A stretch of 9,482 nucleotides of DNA from Chromatiales bacterium (GTDB lineage Bacteria > Pseudomonadota > Gammaproteobacteria > Chromatiales > Chromatiaceae): the NCBI GenBank assembly GCA_024762485.1, contig JANTHH010000106.1:1-9482 (forward strand), in the 5' to 3' direction. Made by a program: the position numbers and the translations under genes. Shown here in pieces: positions 1-7,060 of this stretch. Within the stretch, counting starts at the first letter, position 1; each line of letters begins with the position of its first letter. The notes beneath the pieces are model-generated. The model was given only the letters and a program-made list of their open reading frames with translations, was not told the DNA's origin and ran no database searches.

Positions 1-1
1 G

Positions 2-67
2 AAGTATCTCGACGTCTACCGTTTCACCCAGGAAAATCCCGCTCGCTCCCCCGTCGAGCCGGCCTGA
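2..67 (+). CDS. C-terminal end of an unidentified protein (partial)
   Basis: Reading from base 2 gives 21 codons and then TGA at 65-67; the gene begins left of the window. The tail starts KYLDVYRFTQENP and ends with VEPA. Third codon positions are mostly C or G, as in the certain genes nearby. A strong hairpin begins six bases after the stop, which fits a gene end. The fragment is too short to name a family, and another forward frame is also open here, so coding is likely but not proven. If real, the gene converges on the MscS-like channel gene. Confidence 0.45.
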   Translation, partial: KYLDVYRFTQENPARSPVEPA

Positions 68-72
68 CAGCG

Positions 73-112
73 CCCCCTCGGCGAACCGGTGAAAAACTCC
101 GGGCCGATGGGG
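73..112 (+). terminator. Hairpin between convergent genes, possible terminator
   Basis: CCCCCTCGGC (73-82) pairs with GCCGATGGGG (103-112) with one mismatch. An inner CCGG (86-89) pairs with CCGG (99-102) around a 9-nt A-rich loop, with a 3-nt bulge (83-85) between the stems. On the plus strand a run of six T lies at 128-133, about 15 nt beyond the stem, which is too far for a textbook intrinsic terminator. No T run follows on the minus strand. The hairpin sits between the stops of the left-edge fragment and the channel gene, where termination is expected. Confidence 0.35.
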
Positions 113-151
113 TAAGGCAGGAATCGATTTTTTCTGCGCTGTCGCGTGGCC

Positions 152-1930
152 TCAGGGAAAGGTCACGGGAGGCGGCTTGCTGCCATCGCCCTGCAGTGAA
201 TGGCTGACCACCTGACGGGCGACCAGGCGCCCCTCGTCGAGCGCCTCGTCAGGGGTCAGGCTGTCGTATTCCGGCCCCTCGCCATCGTCCTTCTTCAGGA
301 ACACGGTCTGCGTCGGGTAGGCGAACTCGACACCGAGCCGCTCTGCCAGCCGCAGGCAGTCGAGCAGGAAACGGTGACGTTCACGCAGCTCGGTCGACCA
401 GTCAGGGGTCTCCCAGAAGACATACACCAGGATATCCAGCGACGAGCTACCGAAGCTGTTGAAATAAACGTGGTAGTAGTCCTTGCGCATGTAGGGATGC
501 TGGCGGACCAGTTCGCGCACCCCCTCGCAGAAGGCCTCGACCTTCTCCGGGGGGGTGGCGTAGGTGAGGCCGTAAGTGGCCTTCATGCGGCGGTAACGCC
601 GCTCACCCATGTTGTCGACATTGGCCGTGATGAAGGCCGAATTGGGCACCGTCAGCACCGAATTGTAGAAGGTGCGGATGCGCGTGCTGCGGAAACCGAT
701 GCGTTCCACCGTTCCCTCCTGGTCGCCGACCCTGATCCAGTCACCCACCGAGAAGGTGCGGTCGAGCAGCACGGTGATGGAACCGAACAGATTCTGCACC
801 ATGTCCTTGGCAGCCAGTGCAAAGGCCAAGCCACCGAGACCGAGGCCGGCGAGCAGCCCGGTGACATCGATATTTAGGTTGTCGGCGATGAAAACGATAC
901 CGACCACGGTGATGAAGATCTTCAGGGTCCGCGGGATCAGCGGTGCCAGCGCGTCATCGATCTTGTTGTGGCTCTGACGGGCCCGGTAACTGATCCAGGC
1001 GGAGACGATGTCCACCAGCCGGTAGGCGGCCCAGACACCGGATACGCTGGCGAGGAACTTGACCGCGACCAGCAGCACCAGCAGGGCCTGTTCGGGCAGG
1101 CCGAGGAGGTTGATGCCCACCCACCAGATCAGCGCCATGGCCATCAGGCCGAGCGGGCGCAGGATGTCATCGGGGATCTCGCGGAAGGCCGGCAGGTCGA
1201 CGCGGCGGCGCCAGCCACGAATGAACAACCGGGCGGTGAAGCTGACCAGCCAGTCGAATACCACGCCGAGGGCCACGATGATCAGCAACGACAGCCACTG
1301 CCAGTTCGCCAGGAGGAAGGTCTCCTGCTTCAATGACGCCGGCAGCTGTTCGCGTATGCGCAGGTGAAAAGGCAGATGGGCGATGGATGCCTTGTCATCC
1401 CCGACCACCCGTTTCTTGTTCGCCAGTTCATCGAGGATGTCCGGCAGCACCTCAAGGGTCTGCTGGTCGAACAGCCAGCGGCCATCCGGCTGCCGGCTGA
1501 TGCGGATGTCACCCGCCTCGTAGCGGGCGAATATCCAGGGCTCCCCCTCCTTGCGATCCGGCACACGGTCAAGCCTGACCAGGCGGGTCTTGTCCATCAC
1601 CTCGAGCAGGGTCCAGGCAAGAGCCTCGCCGCGCTCCCGCCGCACCAGTGGATTGACCGCCGACAGGTCCAGCGCCGTCAGGGCCTCCCTGATGCGCTCC
1701 GGCTTGCCACGCTTGATGTCGTTCATGGCGTGGATGAAGGTGGCCATGGTTGCACGCGGGCTGCTAAGCGTGTCCGGCACCGCCTGAATCGTATCCTCGG
1801 CAGCTGCGTCGGCCACCGCCGGCGTCGGGGCCGGTATCTGGGCGCGGGCGGTCACCGTGACGAGCAGCAGCAGGGAAAGCAGGAAGAGCAGGCGAAGGGG
1901 CAGGTAACCCGGGACGAAGGTTGGTTTCAT
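152..1930 (-). CDS. MscS-family mechanosensitive ion channel with periplasmic N-terminal domain
   Basis: This 592-residue inner-membrane protein probably acts as a tension-gated channel that releases solutes on hypo-osmotic shock. Residues 1-30 look like a signal peptide (basic start, long leucine stretch, ARA-Q cleavage-like end). Residues 31-205 form a soluble, presumably periplasmic, domain. Hydrophobic segments lie near 208-237, 257-278, 280-312 and 334-350. The glycine/alanine-rich pore helix is at about 355-375 (GLLAGLGLGGLAFALAAKD), followed by the beta-domain (FSVGDWIRVGDQEGTVERIG, 393-412; VPNS, 428-431) and the alpha/beta C-terminal vestibule to about 545. A polar tail of about 45 residues follows. 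It is much longer than E. coli MscS (286 aa), more like the multi-helix MscS relatives, so I give no symbol. The ATG start is supported by the signal peptide; no good ribosome binding site is visible. It lies 77 nt after panC and may share that transcript. Confidence 0.9.
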   Translation of the reverse strand: MKPTFVPGYLPLRLLFLLSLLLLVTVTARAQIPAPTPAVADAAAEDTIQAVPDTLSSPRATMATFIHAMNDIKRGKPERIREALTALDLSAVNPLVRRERGEALAWTLLEVMDKTRLVRLDRVPDRKEGEPWIFARYEAGDIRISRQPDGRWLFDQQTLEVLPDILDELANKKRVVGDDKASIAHLPFHLRIREQLPASLKQETFLLANWQWLSLLIIVALGVVFDWLVSFTARLFIRGWRRRVDLPAFREIPDDILRPLGLMAMALIWWVGINLLGLPEQALLVLLVAVKFLASVSGVWAAYRLVDIVSAWISYRARQSHNKIDDALAPLIPRTLKIFITVVGIVFIADNLNIDVTGLLAGLGLGGLAFALAAKDMVQNLFGSITVLLDRTFSVGDWIRVGDQEGTVERIGFRSTRIRTFYNSVLTVPNSAFITANVDNMGERRYRRMKATYGLTYATPPEKVEAFCEGVRELVRQHPYMRKDYYHVYFNSFGSSSLDILVYVFWETPDWSTELRERHRFLLDCLRLAERLGVEFAYPTQTVFLKKDDGEGPEYDSLTPDEALDEGRLVARQVVSHSLQGDGSKPPPVTFP

Positions 1931-2007
1931 GTCGGAAATGTATGTTTCGGTAACAACGGTTGCTGGGAGTTTAACGCGTCGGGGTGGTGTCCATACCGGC
2001 TGTCACA

Positions 2008-2865
2008 TCAGGCCGGTGGCGGGGCCAGCACCTCGAGGTTGTCGATCAGCCGGGTGTCGCCGAGACAGGCGGCGGCCAGGATCACCAGCTCGCGGTCGTC
2101 ATCTGCTGGCGGCAGCAGGTCGGACTGGCGGCGGATGGCGAAATAGTCGACCTCGAAGCCCTGCGCTGCAAGCTTCTCCCTGGCGCGCTGTTCCAGCCCC
2201 TCCCAGTCGCGCATGCCGGCCTGGATGAGCTCGGCGGTGTCGTCGATCACCTGGTAGAGGGCGGGGGCGATGGCGCGCTCGGCCTCGCTGAGGTAGCTGT
2301 TGCGCGAACTCAGCGCCAGGCCGTCGGCATCGCGCACCGTGGGCAGCCCGATGATGCGCACCGGGATCAGCAGGTCCTCCACCATGCGCCGGATGATCAT
2401 CAGCTGCTGATAATCCTTCTGCCCGAACACCGCCAGGTGCGGCTGCACCATGTTGAACAGCTTGCAGACCACGGTGGTCACGCCGGTGAAGTGGCCCGGG
2501 CGACTGGCTCCGCAGAGCAGGTCCGACAGCAGCGGCACCTCAACCCGCGTGTGCTCCTCGGGCGGGCGCGGATACATCACCTGCACGGAGGGGGCGAACA
2601 GCACGTCGACACCGGACTGCTGCAGCAGCTCCCGGTCACGGGCAAGGGTGCGCGGGTAATTGTCGAGGTCCTCGCCTGCCGCGAACTGCAACGGGTTGAC
2701 GAATATGCTGACGACCACCCGGTCGGCCAGCTCGCGCGCCTCGTTCACCAGCGCAAGGTGTCCCTCGTGCAAATGCCCCATGGTCGGCACCAGGGCGATG
2801 CTCTGGTCATCGCGCCAGGGTGCGAGCGCCTCCCGCAGTTGCTCCAGCGTCTCGACCTGGATCAT
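2008..2865 (-). CDS. panC: Pantothenate synthetase (pantoate--beta-alanine ligase)
   Basis: This cytoplasmic enzyme joins pantoate and beta-alanine, with ATP going to AMP and PPi, in the last step of pantothenate (CoA precursor) synthesis. At 285 residues it has the normal family length. The nucleotidyltransferase HxGH-type motif is PTMGHLHEGH (27-36). FVNPLQF (55-61) and FGQKDYQQL (147-155), with conserved Gln and Lys, line the active site. The KMSKS-like loop region is at 178-192 (RDADGLALSSRNSYL). Its ATG overlaps the panB stop in an ATGA arrangement. There is no clear ribosome binding site, so translational coupling to panB is likely. panD, which makes beta-alanine and is often near panBC, is not in this window. 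Confidence 0.97.
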   Translation of the reverse strand: MIQVETLEQLREALAPWRDDQSIALVPTMGHLHEGHLALVNEARELADRVVVSIFVNPLQFAAGEDLDNYPRTLARDRELLQQSGVDVLFAPSVQVMYPRPPEEHTRVEVPLLSDLLCGASRPGHFTGVTTVVCKLFNMVQPHLAVFGQKDYQQLMIIRRMVEDLLIPVRIIGLPTVRDADGLALSSRNSYLSEAERAIAPALYQVIDDTAELIQAGMRDWEGLEQRAREKLAAQGFEVDYFAIRRQSDLLPPADDDRELVILAAACLGDTRLIDNLEVLAPPPA

Positions 2866-3659
2866 GAGTAGGTGTTTTCGTCGGCAGGAAATTCGCCCGC
2901 GCGAACTGCAGCTACGTAGGCCGCCAGTGCGGACTGAACACCATCCTGTCCGCTGAGGAAGTCCCTGCTGAACGAGGGACGCTGGCCGGCGGTGATGCCA
3001 AGCATGTCGTAGATCACCAGCACCTGGCCATCAACCTGGGCACCTGCGCCGATACCGATCACCGGCATCCGTACCGCCTTGGACACCTCGGCGGCGAGCA
3101 GTGCGGGTACGCATTCGAGCACCAGCATCTGCGCACCGGCTTCCTCCAGGGCACAGGCGTCCTCGATGATTGCCGTGGCCTCGTGGGGATCGCGGCCGCG
3201 GACCTTGTAGCCGCCGAGCTGGTGGACGGACTGCGGCAGCAGGCCGAGATGGGCACAGACCGGCACTGCCCGCTGGGTCAGGTGCCGCACCGTCTCCACC
3301 TGGGGAGCGCCACCCTCGAGCTTGACCATCTGCGCCCCGCCCTCTTTCATCAGCCGGCCGGCATTCTGCAGCGCCTGACCGGGGGTGGCATGGCTCATGA
3401 ACGGCATGTCGGCGATCACGAAGGCACTGCGACTGGCGCGGCTGACATTGGCGGTGTGGTAGACCATCTGGTCCATGTTCACCGGCAGGGTGCTGTCGTG
3501 CCCCTGCACCACCATGCCCAGCGAGTCCCCCACCAGCAGCACGTCCACGCCCGCGTCCTCGGCCAGCAGGGTGAAGCTGGCGTCATAGCTCGTCAGCACG
3601 GCGATCTTCTCGCCTCGCGCCTTCATCTCCTGAAGGGTATTGATGTTGATTCGTTTCAT
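2862..3659 (-). CDS. panB: 3-methyl-2-oxobutanoate hydroxymethyltransferase (ketopantoate synthesis)
   Basis: It transfers a hydroxymethyl group from 5,10-methylene-tetrahydrofolate to 2-oxoisovalerate, giving ketopantoate, the first committed step toward pantothenate. The 265-residue length is typical. It is a TIM-barrel family enzyme. The expected metal ligands are visible as D45 (LLVGDSLGM) and D84 (VIADMPFMS). K113 and E115 lie in MVKLEGG, and the presumed catalytic glutamate E182 is in LECVP. IGIGAG (201-206) and QVLVIYDMLG (212-221) are further family signatures. The gene starts 19 nt after the kinase gene and its TGA overlaps the panC ATG. The reaction uses a folate cofactor, so sitting near folK makes metabolic sense, although that link is my inference. 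Confidence 0.97.
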   Translation of the reverse strand: MKRININTLQEMKARGEKIAVLTSYDASFTLLAEDAGVDVLLVGDSLGMVVQGHDSTLPVNMDQMVYHTANVSRASRSAFVIADMPFMSHATPGQALQNAGRLMKEGGAQMVKLEGGAPQVETVRHLTQRAVPVCAHLGLLPQSVHQLGGYKVRGRDPHEATAIIEDACALEEAGAQMLVLECVPALLAAEVSKAVRMPVIGIGAGAQVDGQVLVIYDMLGITAGQRPSFSRDFLSGQDGVQSALAAYVAAVRAGEFPADENTYS

Positions 3660-3678
3660 CGCGCTATTCTAGCCCAGT

Positions 3679-4350
3679 CTAGCCAAGCGCAAGCGGTGCG
3701 GGATTGAAGTAGTGCTTGCCCGGCCCCGCCTGGCAGATCCGCTCCAGCAGCATCTGATAGTCCGCCTCGTTGTCCACCGTGTTGAGGCCCTCGGTATTGA
3801 CGATCAGCAGCGGGGCACCCTGGTAGTGATAGAAGAACTCGGTATAGGCCGCGACGAGGCGCTGCAGATAATCGCTGTTGATGGTGCGCTCCTGCTGCCG
3901 TGCCCGGCGGCGGATACGCTGCATCAGCACCTCCACCGGCGCCTGCAGATAGATCACCAGGTCCGGCCTGGGGGCCTCCATGGCCAGCTTGCCGTAGACC
4001 TGCTCGTAGAGTGCGAGCTCGTCCCGGTCCAGGTTGAGACCGGCGAACAGCCGATCCTTCTCGAACATGAAGTCCGCCACCAGCGCACCGCGGAACAGGT
4101 CGCCCTGATGCAATCCCTCCAGCTGGCGGCTGCGCTGAAACAGGAAATGCAGCTGCGCCGGGAACGCGGCGCCCCGCGGATCCTGGTAGAAACGCTCGAG
4201 AAAGGGATTGTCATCGACCATCTCCAGCAGCTGGTCGCAGCCGAAGCTGTCGGCCAGACGGCGGGCGAGGCTGGTCTTGCCCACGCCGATGGGACCTTCC
4301 ACCACGACGAAACCGGGTGGCTCGCCGACGACACGCCTCGGTTCAGCCAT
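3679..4350 (-). CDS. Deoxynucleoside kinase family protein
   Basis: This is probably a deoxyadenosine/deoxyguanosine-type salvage kinase that phosphorylates deoxynucleosides with a nucleoside triphosphate in the cytoplasm; the exact substrate cannot be told from sequence. It has 223 residues, normal for the family. The P-loop is EGPIGVGKTS (18-27). A DNPFLERFYQD segment (47-57) resembles the substrate-side helix of dNKs. DR occurs at 99-100 in FMFEKDRLF, the family's usual acid-arginine position. An arginine-rich LID-like segment runs at 145-155 (RIRRRARQQER), followed by NSDYLQRLVAAYTEFF. The reading frame stays open upstream to an ATG at 4506, but that stretch is antisense-like composition inside folK. 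The start at 4350 places the P-loop at the usual distance and overlaps the folK stop by 8 nt. Confidence 0.88.
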   Translation of the reverse strand: MAEPRRVVGEPPGFVVVEGPIGVGKTSLARRLADSFGCDQLLEMVDDNPFLERFYQDPRGAAFPAQLHFLFQRSRQLEGLHQGDLFRGALVADFMFEKDRLFAGLNLDRDELALYEQVYGKLAMEAPRPDLVIYLQAPVEVLMQRIRRRARQQERTINSDYLQRLVAAYTEFFYHYQGAPLLIVNTEGLNTVDNEADYQMLLERICQAGPGKHYFNPAPLALG

Positions 4351-4831
4351 GGATGCGTTCCAGTCCCACCGGCGGGCAGGTACCGAGCAGCATCGCCAGC
4401 GGACCCAGTCCCGGCACCTCGAGCTGCGGGGCGATGTCGGCGAGGGGATACAGCACAAAGGGGCGTCCCGCCATTTCTGGATGGGGCACCTGCAGCCGCT
4501 CGCCACTGATCAGCGCATCGCCGAACAGGAGGATATCGAGATCGAGGGTACGCGGCCCCCAGCGCTCGGCGCGCACGCGGTCGTGTGCCTGCTCGATCGA
4601 CTGCAGTGCATCGAGCAGCTGGTAGGCACTCAGCCCGGTCTGCAGCGCGGCGACGGCATTGACATAGTCGGGCTGCCCTGGCGGGCCGATGGGGTCAGTC
4701 CGGTAGAGCGGTGAGCGGGCATGGAGACGGCTGCTGGGCAGGCCGGCGAGTTCCTGCAGTGCCTGTTCGAGCTGCCGGCGCGGCCGGTCGAGGTTGCTGC
4801 CGAGGCCGATATAGGCCAACACCTGGGACAT
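4343..4831 (-). CDS. folK: 2-amino-4-hydroxy-6-hydroxymethyldihydropteridine pyrophosphokinase (HPPK)
   Basis: It transfers pyrophosphate from ATP to 6-hydroxymethyl-7,8-dihydropterin in folate synthesis. The 162-residue protein is close to E. coli FolK in length. It shows YIGLGSNLDRP (7-17), SPLYRTDPIG (40-49), DYVNAV (55-60) and the HPPK signature RWGPRTLDLDILLFG (90-104), in which D97 and D99 are the expected magnesium ligands. VPHPEMAGRPFVLYPL (115-130) completes the fold. The frame is open upstream to 5137 but overlaps pcnB there. The chosen ATG at 4831 follows the pcnB TGA by one base and is preceded by GGAGGG at 5-nt spacing. The 3' end overlaps the kinase gene by 8 nt. Confidence 0.96.
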   Translation of the reverse strand: MSQVLAYIGLGSNLDRPRRQLEQALQELAGLPSSRLHARSPLYRTDPIGPPGQPDYVNAVAALQTGLSAYQLLDALQSIEQAHDRVRAERWGPRTLDLDILLFGDALISGERLQVPHPEMAGRPFVLYPLADIAPQLEVPGLGPLAMLLGTCPPVGLERIHG

Positions 4832-4832
4832 C

Positions 4833-6167
4833 TCAGCCCTCCGGGGGCTGATCTGCGGCGGGCTTGCGCCGCCGCCGACGCGGACGACGCCGCTTGGCGG
4901 GCCGCGTCGATTCCTCTGCAGCCGGCTGCTCGCCATCCTGCTGATAACGGGTCCACCAGTCGGCCAGCTGCGGGTCCGCCTCACCGGATTCGGCACGCAG
5001 CAGGAGGAAGTCATAGGCAGCACGGAAGCGGGGGTGGGAGCGCAGGCGCTGGGGGCGCTTGCCCCGGGTGTAGGCGAAGCGTGACTGCATCGACCAGATC
5101 TCGCGCATCGGCACACTGAAGCGCTTGGGTATGGCAACGTGCCCTACCTGACGCTCGAGCACCTCACTGGCGGCCTGGTGCAGCGCGGGGCCACTCTCCA
5201 TGCCCTGCTGGGCGTAAAACTCCGCCTGCCGCCGTACCGGCTCCCATAACAGAAAGGCGAACAGGAAGGCCGGGGTGACCGGCTTGCCCTGCTGCACCCG
5301 CAGGTCGGTGTTCTCCAGCCCTTTGAGCACCAGGGTGATGGGGAAGCCCCCTTCCTCGTGCGTCAGACTCTCCTCGGTATCGGGAAACAGATGACCGAAC
5401 AGACCGTAGTGGCGCAGGTGTTCGAAGGCCTGCACGCCGGTACCGGAAAGGAACAGCTTCAGGACCTCTTCGAACAAACGCGCCGGTGGCACCTCATCGA
5501 GCAGGCTGGCAAGGCGGGTGATCGGCTCCTCGGTTTCCGGGGCAAGACGGAAGCCGAGCTTGGCGGCGAAGCGCGCGGCCCGCAACATCCGCACCGGATC
5601 TTCGCGGTAGCGGGTCTCGGGATCACCCATCAGCCGCAGCACTCCGGCCTTTAGATCGGCAAGGCCATCCGCGTAATCGATGACGCTGAAGTCCGCGATG
5701 TTGTAATAGAGCGCATTGACGGTGAAGTCACGACGCAGCGCATCCTCTTCGATGGTGCCGTAGACGTTGTCACGCAGCACCATGCCGTTTTCAGTGGTCT
5801 GCGCCGGGTCGGCATCGGCTTCGCGCATGCTGCGGAAGGTGGCTACCTCGATGATCTCGCGCCCGAAATGTACGTGGGCAAGACGGAAGCGACGGCCGAT
5901 CAGCCGGCAGTTGCGGAAAACACCCTTGACCTCTTCCGGGGTGGCATCGGTGGCAATGTCGAAATCCTTGGGCTCGAGGCCAAGCAGCAGATCACGGACC
6001 CCGCCGCCGACCAGATAGGCCTGATAGCCGGCACTCTTGAGGCGGTAGAGAACCTTCAGCGCGTTCGGCGATATGTTCGCCCGGGAGATGTTGTGCTCGT
6101 CGCGCGGAATGACCCTCGGCGCAGGCCTGGACTTGGGCTTCTTTTTAAAAAATCGGGAAAATATCAA
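4833..6167 (-). CDS. pcnB: Poly(A) polymerase I
   Basis: It adds 3' poly(A) tails to RNA, promoting decay and quality control by exonucleases. The 444-residue protein aligns along its length with E. coli PcnB as I recall it. The class II nucleotidyltransferase core has LVGGGVRDLLLG (52-63) and DFD (68-70), whose aspartates bind the catalytic metals, then FRNCRLIGRRFRLAHV (84-99). RRDFTVNALYY (145-155) and RYREDPVRMLRAARFAAKLG (186-205) mark the tRNA-nucleotidyltransferase/PAP neck region. The distinction from CCA-adding enzymes rests on the N-terminal IPRDEHNISR (20-29) and the arginine-rich tail (422-435), both shared with PcnB. The start is TTG: the only stop-free upstream stretch is seven codons long, has no ATG or GTG, and begins after an in-frame TAA at 6189-6191. 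An AGG sits 7 nt upstream as a weak ribosome binding site. It is first in the run pcnB-folK-dNK-panB-panC. Confidence 0.95.
   Translation of the reverse strand: MIFSRFFKKKPKSRPAPRVIPRDEHNISRANISPNALKVLYRLKSAGYQAYLVGGGVRDLLLGLEPKDFDIATDATPEEVKGVFRNCRLIGRRFRLAHVHFGREIIEVATFRSMREADADPAQTTENGMVLRDNVYGTIEEDALRRDFTVNALYYNIADFSVIDYADGLADLKAGVLRLMGDPETRYREDPVRMLRAARFAAKLGFRLAPETEEPITRLASLLDEVPPARLFEEVLKLFLSGTGVQAFEHLRHYGLFGHLFPDTEESLTHEEGGFPITLVLKGLENTDLRVQQGKPVTPAFLFAFLLWEPVRRQAEFYAQQGMESGPALHQAASEVLERQVGHVAIPKRFSVPMREIWSMQSRFAYTRGKRPQRLRSHPRFRAAYDFLLLRAESGEADPQLADWWTRYQQDGEQPAAEESTRPAKRRRPRRRRRKPAADQPPEG
4837..4842 (-). promoter_or_regulatory. folK ribosome binding site inside the pcnB 3' end
   Basis: On the minus strand GGAGGG lies 5 nt before the folK ATG and within the last codons of pcnB. 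It decides the folK start at 4831 against the upstream in-frame extension, and implies that ribosomes finishing pcnB can restart on folK. Confidence 0.75.
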
Positions 6168-6200
6168 GGTCGACCTGAGTCTGATGATTTAAGCCCGCCA

Positions 6201-6226
6201 ATCATACACCAAATGGGGGTTCATAC
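6201..6226 (-). promoter_or_regulatory. Candidate promoter of the pcnB-folK-dNK-panBC operon
   Basis: On the minus strand TATGAT (6206 down to 6201) matches the sigma-70 -10 consensus at five of six positions, and would give a leader of roughly 27 nt before the pcnB TTG. No good -35 hexamer is visible at 16-18 nt. GTATGA is repeated 19 bp apart (6207-6202 and 6226-6221), one copy overlapping the -10, which could reflect a regulator site or chance. Confidence 0.35.
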
Positions 6227-6230
6227 GCCG

Positions 6231-6307
6231 GCTGCGGGACCCGCTGCCTGGGGCACCGGGCATTTACATTTGCCCGGCAACGCTACTGGAACGGCGGGAT
6301 ACCCGCC
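6231..6307. repeat. Cluster of GC-rich inverted repeats in the pcnB upstream region
   Basis: Three short inverted repeats lie in the 152-nt gap between pcnB and the last roadblock-like gene: GCGG/CCGC (6234-6244), CCGGGCA/TGCCCGG with an 8-nt loop (6256-6277) and GGCGGG/CCCGCC with a 3-nt loop (6293-6307). The last two begin directly after the stop of the 6320-6652 gene on the minus strand, so they may end that transcript. Neither is followed by a T run, so simple intrinsic termination is not supported. Otherwise the gap holds only the candidate pcnB promoter. Confidence 0.4.
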
Positions 6308-6319
6308 CACCCCATGGCA

Positions 6320-6652
6320 TCAATAACTGGCGGCGTCTGCCAGATCCCGCATCACCTCGGTGACATTGGCCTCGGCGTTCTGCATCACACAGACCAGGTT
6401 GCCGACACTGCCCACGCTCATAGCCTGCCCCCGCACGATCCAGCCCCCCGGTGGCGTCCAGCCGTTCTGCTGGGTGAACATCGACAACTGGTCGGCATTG
6501 CCCTGCACGATCCGCTTATAGTCATGGGCGAAGTGGGCGAGGCTCTCCAGCTGCTCGTCCGGCATCAGCCCGTAACCCTCCACGTACTGACCATCGTCAC
6601 GAAACTGGGCCACCGCCATCACGCCATCGAGGGCAAGCAGTCGCTTGATCAC
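6320..6652 (-). CDS. Roadblock/LC7-like small protein (DUF2173/COG4831-like), third of trio
   Basis: This 110-residue protein has no signal peptide or membrane segment. It begins with a short helix and a strand pair (LLALDGVMAVAQFRDDGQY, 5-23), has a central helical part, and ends with GGWIVRGQAMSVGSVGNLV (69-87) and a C-terminal helix. GWIVRG and the following strand match the first gene of the trio (7061-7417), so the two are clear paralogs. I assign the DUF2173/COG4831 roadblock-like family from memory of its pattern; no function is established to my knowledge. The start codon is GTG, overlapping the previous gene's stop as GTGA, with GGGGGGT five bases upstream as ribosome binding site. 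Roadblock proteins usually dimerise and bind small GTPases or form scaffolds; whether that holds here is unknown. Confidence 0.82.
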   Translation of the reverse strand: MIKRLLALDGVMAVAQFRDDGQYVEGYGLMPDEQLESLAHFAHDYKRIVQGNADQLSMFTQQNGWTPPGGWIVRGQAMSVGSVGNLVCVMQNAEANVTEVMRDLADAASY

Positions 6653-7002
6653 GCAGCACCCCCCATGGATTCGAGCAGGTCATAGGCGGCCTGGTAGTCT
6701 GCACCCTCGTTCTTCAGCACCACACCCAGCGAACCGTTGGTTACAGCCGACCAGTCGATTCCCACCAGGGTGAAGCCATTGACCGGATAGAAGCCCTTGT
6801 TCTCCGACATGGTCTCCCAGCCGCGTGCCTGCATGGTGGCGATGGCGATGTTTGCGGCACACATGTGGCTGAGCAGATCGAGTGCGGTCTCGTTGAAGTC
6901 ACTGCCGTCGGCTATCACATGCGCGGTCATCTCGCCCCGGTCGTTCATCTCAAAGGCAGCCAGGGCACCCGGCAAACTCATCAGGCGGTTCAGATCAGCC
7001 AT
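6649..7002 (-). CDS. Roadblock/LC7-like small protein (DUF2173/COG4831-like), second of trio
   Basis: This 117-residue soluble protein has the same layout as its neighbours: helix plus strand pair LMSLPGALAAFEMNDRGEM (7-25), a middle helix with HMCAANIAIATM (46-57), and a C-terminal half with GFTLVGIDWSAVTNGSLGVVL (76-96) before a final helix. It lacks the GWIVRG motif of the other two, having NGFTLVG there, so it is the most diverged copy. The ATG at 7002 has GAGGGAG seven bases upstream, a strong ribosome binding site. It starts 58 nt after the first gene's stop and overlaps the third by 4 nt, so the set is very likely one transcript. The function is unknown. Confidence 0.8.
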   Translation of the reverse strand: MADLNRLMSLPGALAAFEMNDRGEMTAHVIADGSDFNETALDLLSHMCAANIAIATMQARGWETMSENKGFYPVNGFTLVGIDWSAVTNGSLGVVLKNEGADYQAAYDLLESMGGAA

Positions 7003-7060
7003 TCAATTACTCCCTCGTCATTATTCTTCTGTTGATACATCTGCTGCTGGTCAGCACCTG

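Noticed and set aside
1991..2000. Ten-base sequence CCATACCGGC shared by the mscS upstream gap and the trio upstream region (7552-7561)
   Set aside because: In a window of this size many ten-base matches arise by chance, and no longer flanking match or palindrome is shared.
1984..2871. Long plus-strand open frame of 295 codons opposite panC
   Set aside because: It is fully antisense to panC, whose motifs are unmistakable. It is rich in His, Gln and Arg, as is typical for the reverse complement of GC-rich coding DNA, and has no family resemblance.
4351..4506. Upstream extension of the deoxynucleoside kinase frame
   Set aside because: The 52 extra residues are Cys/Trp/Arg-rich, lie inside folK in another frame, and put the P-loop much too far from the N-terminus.
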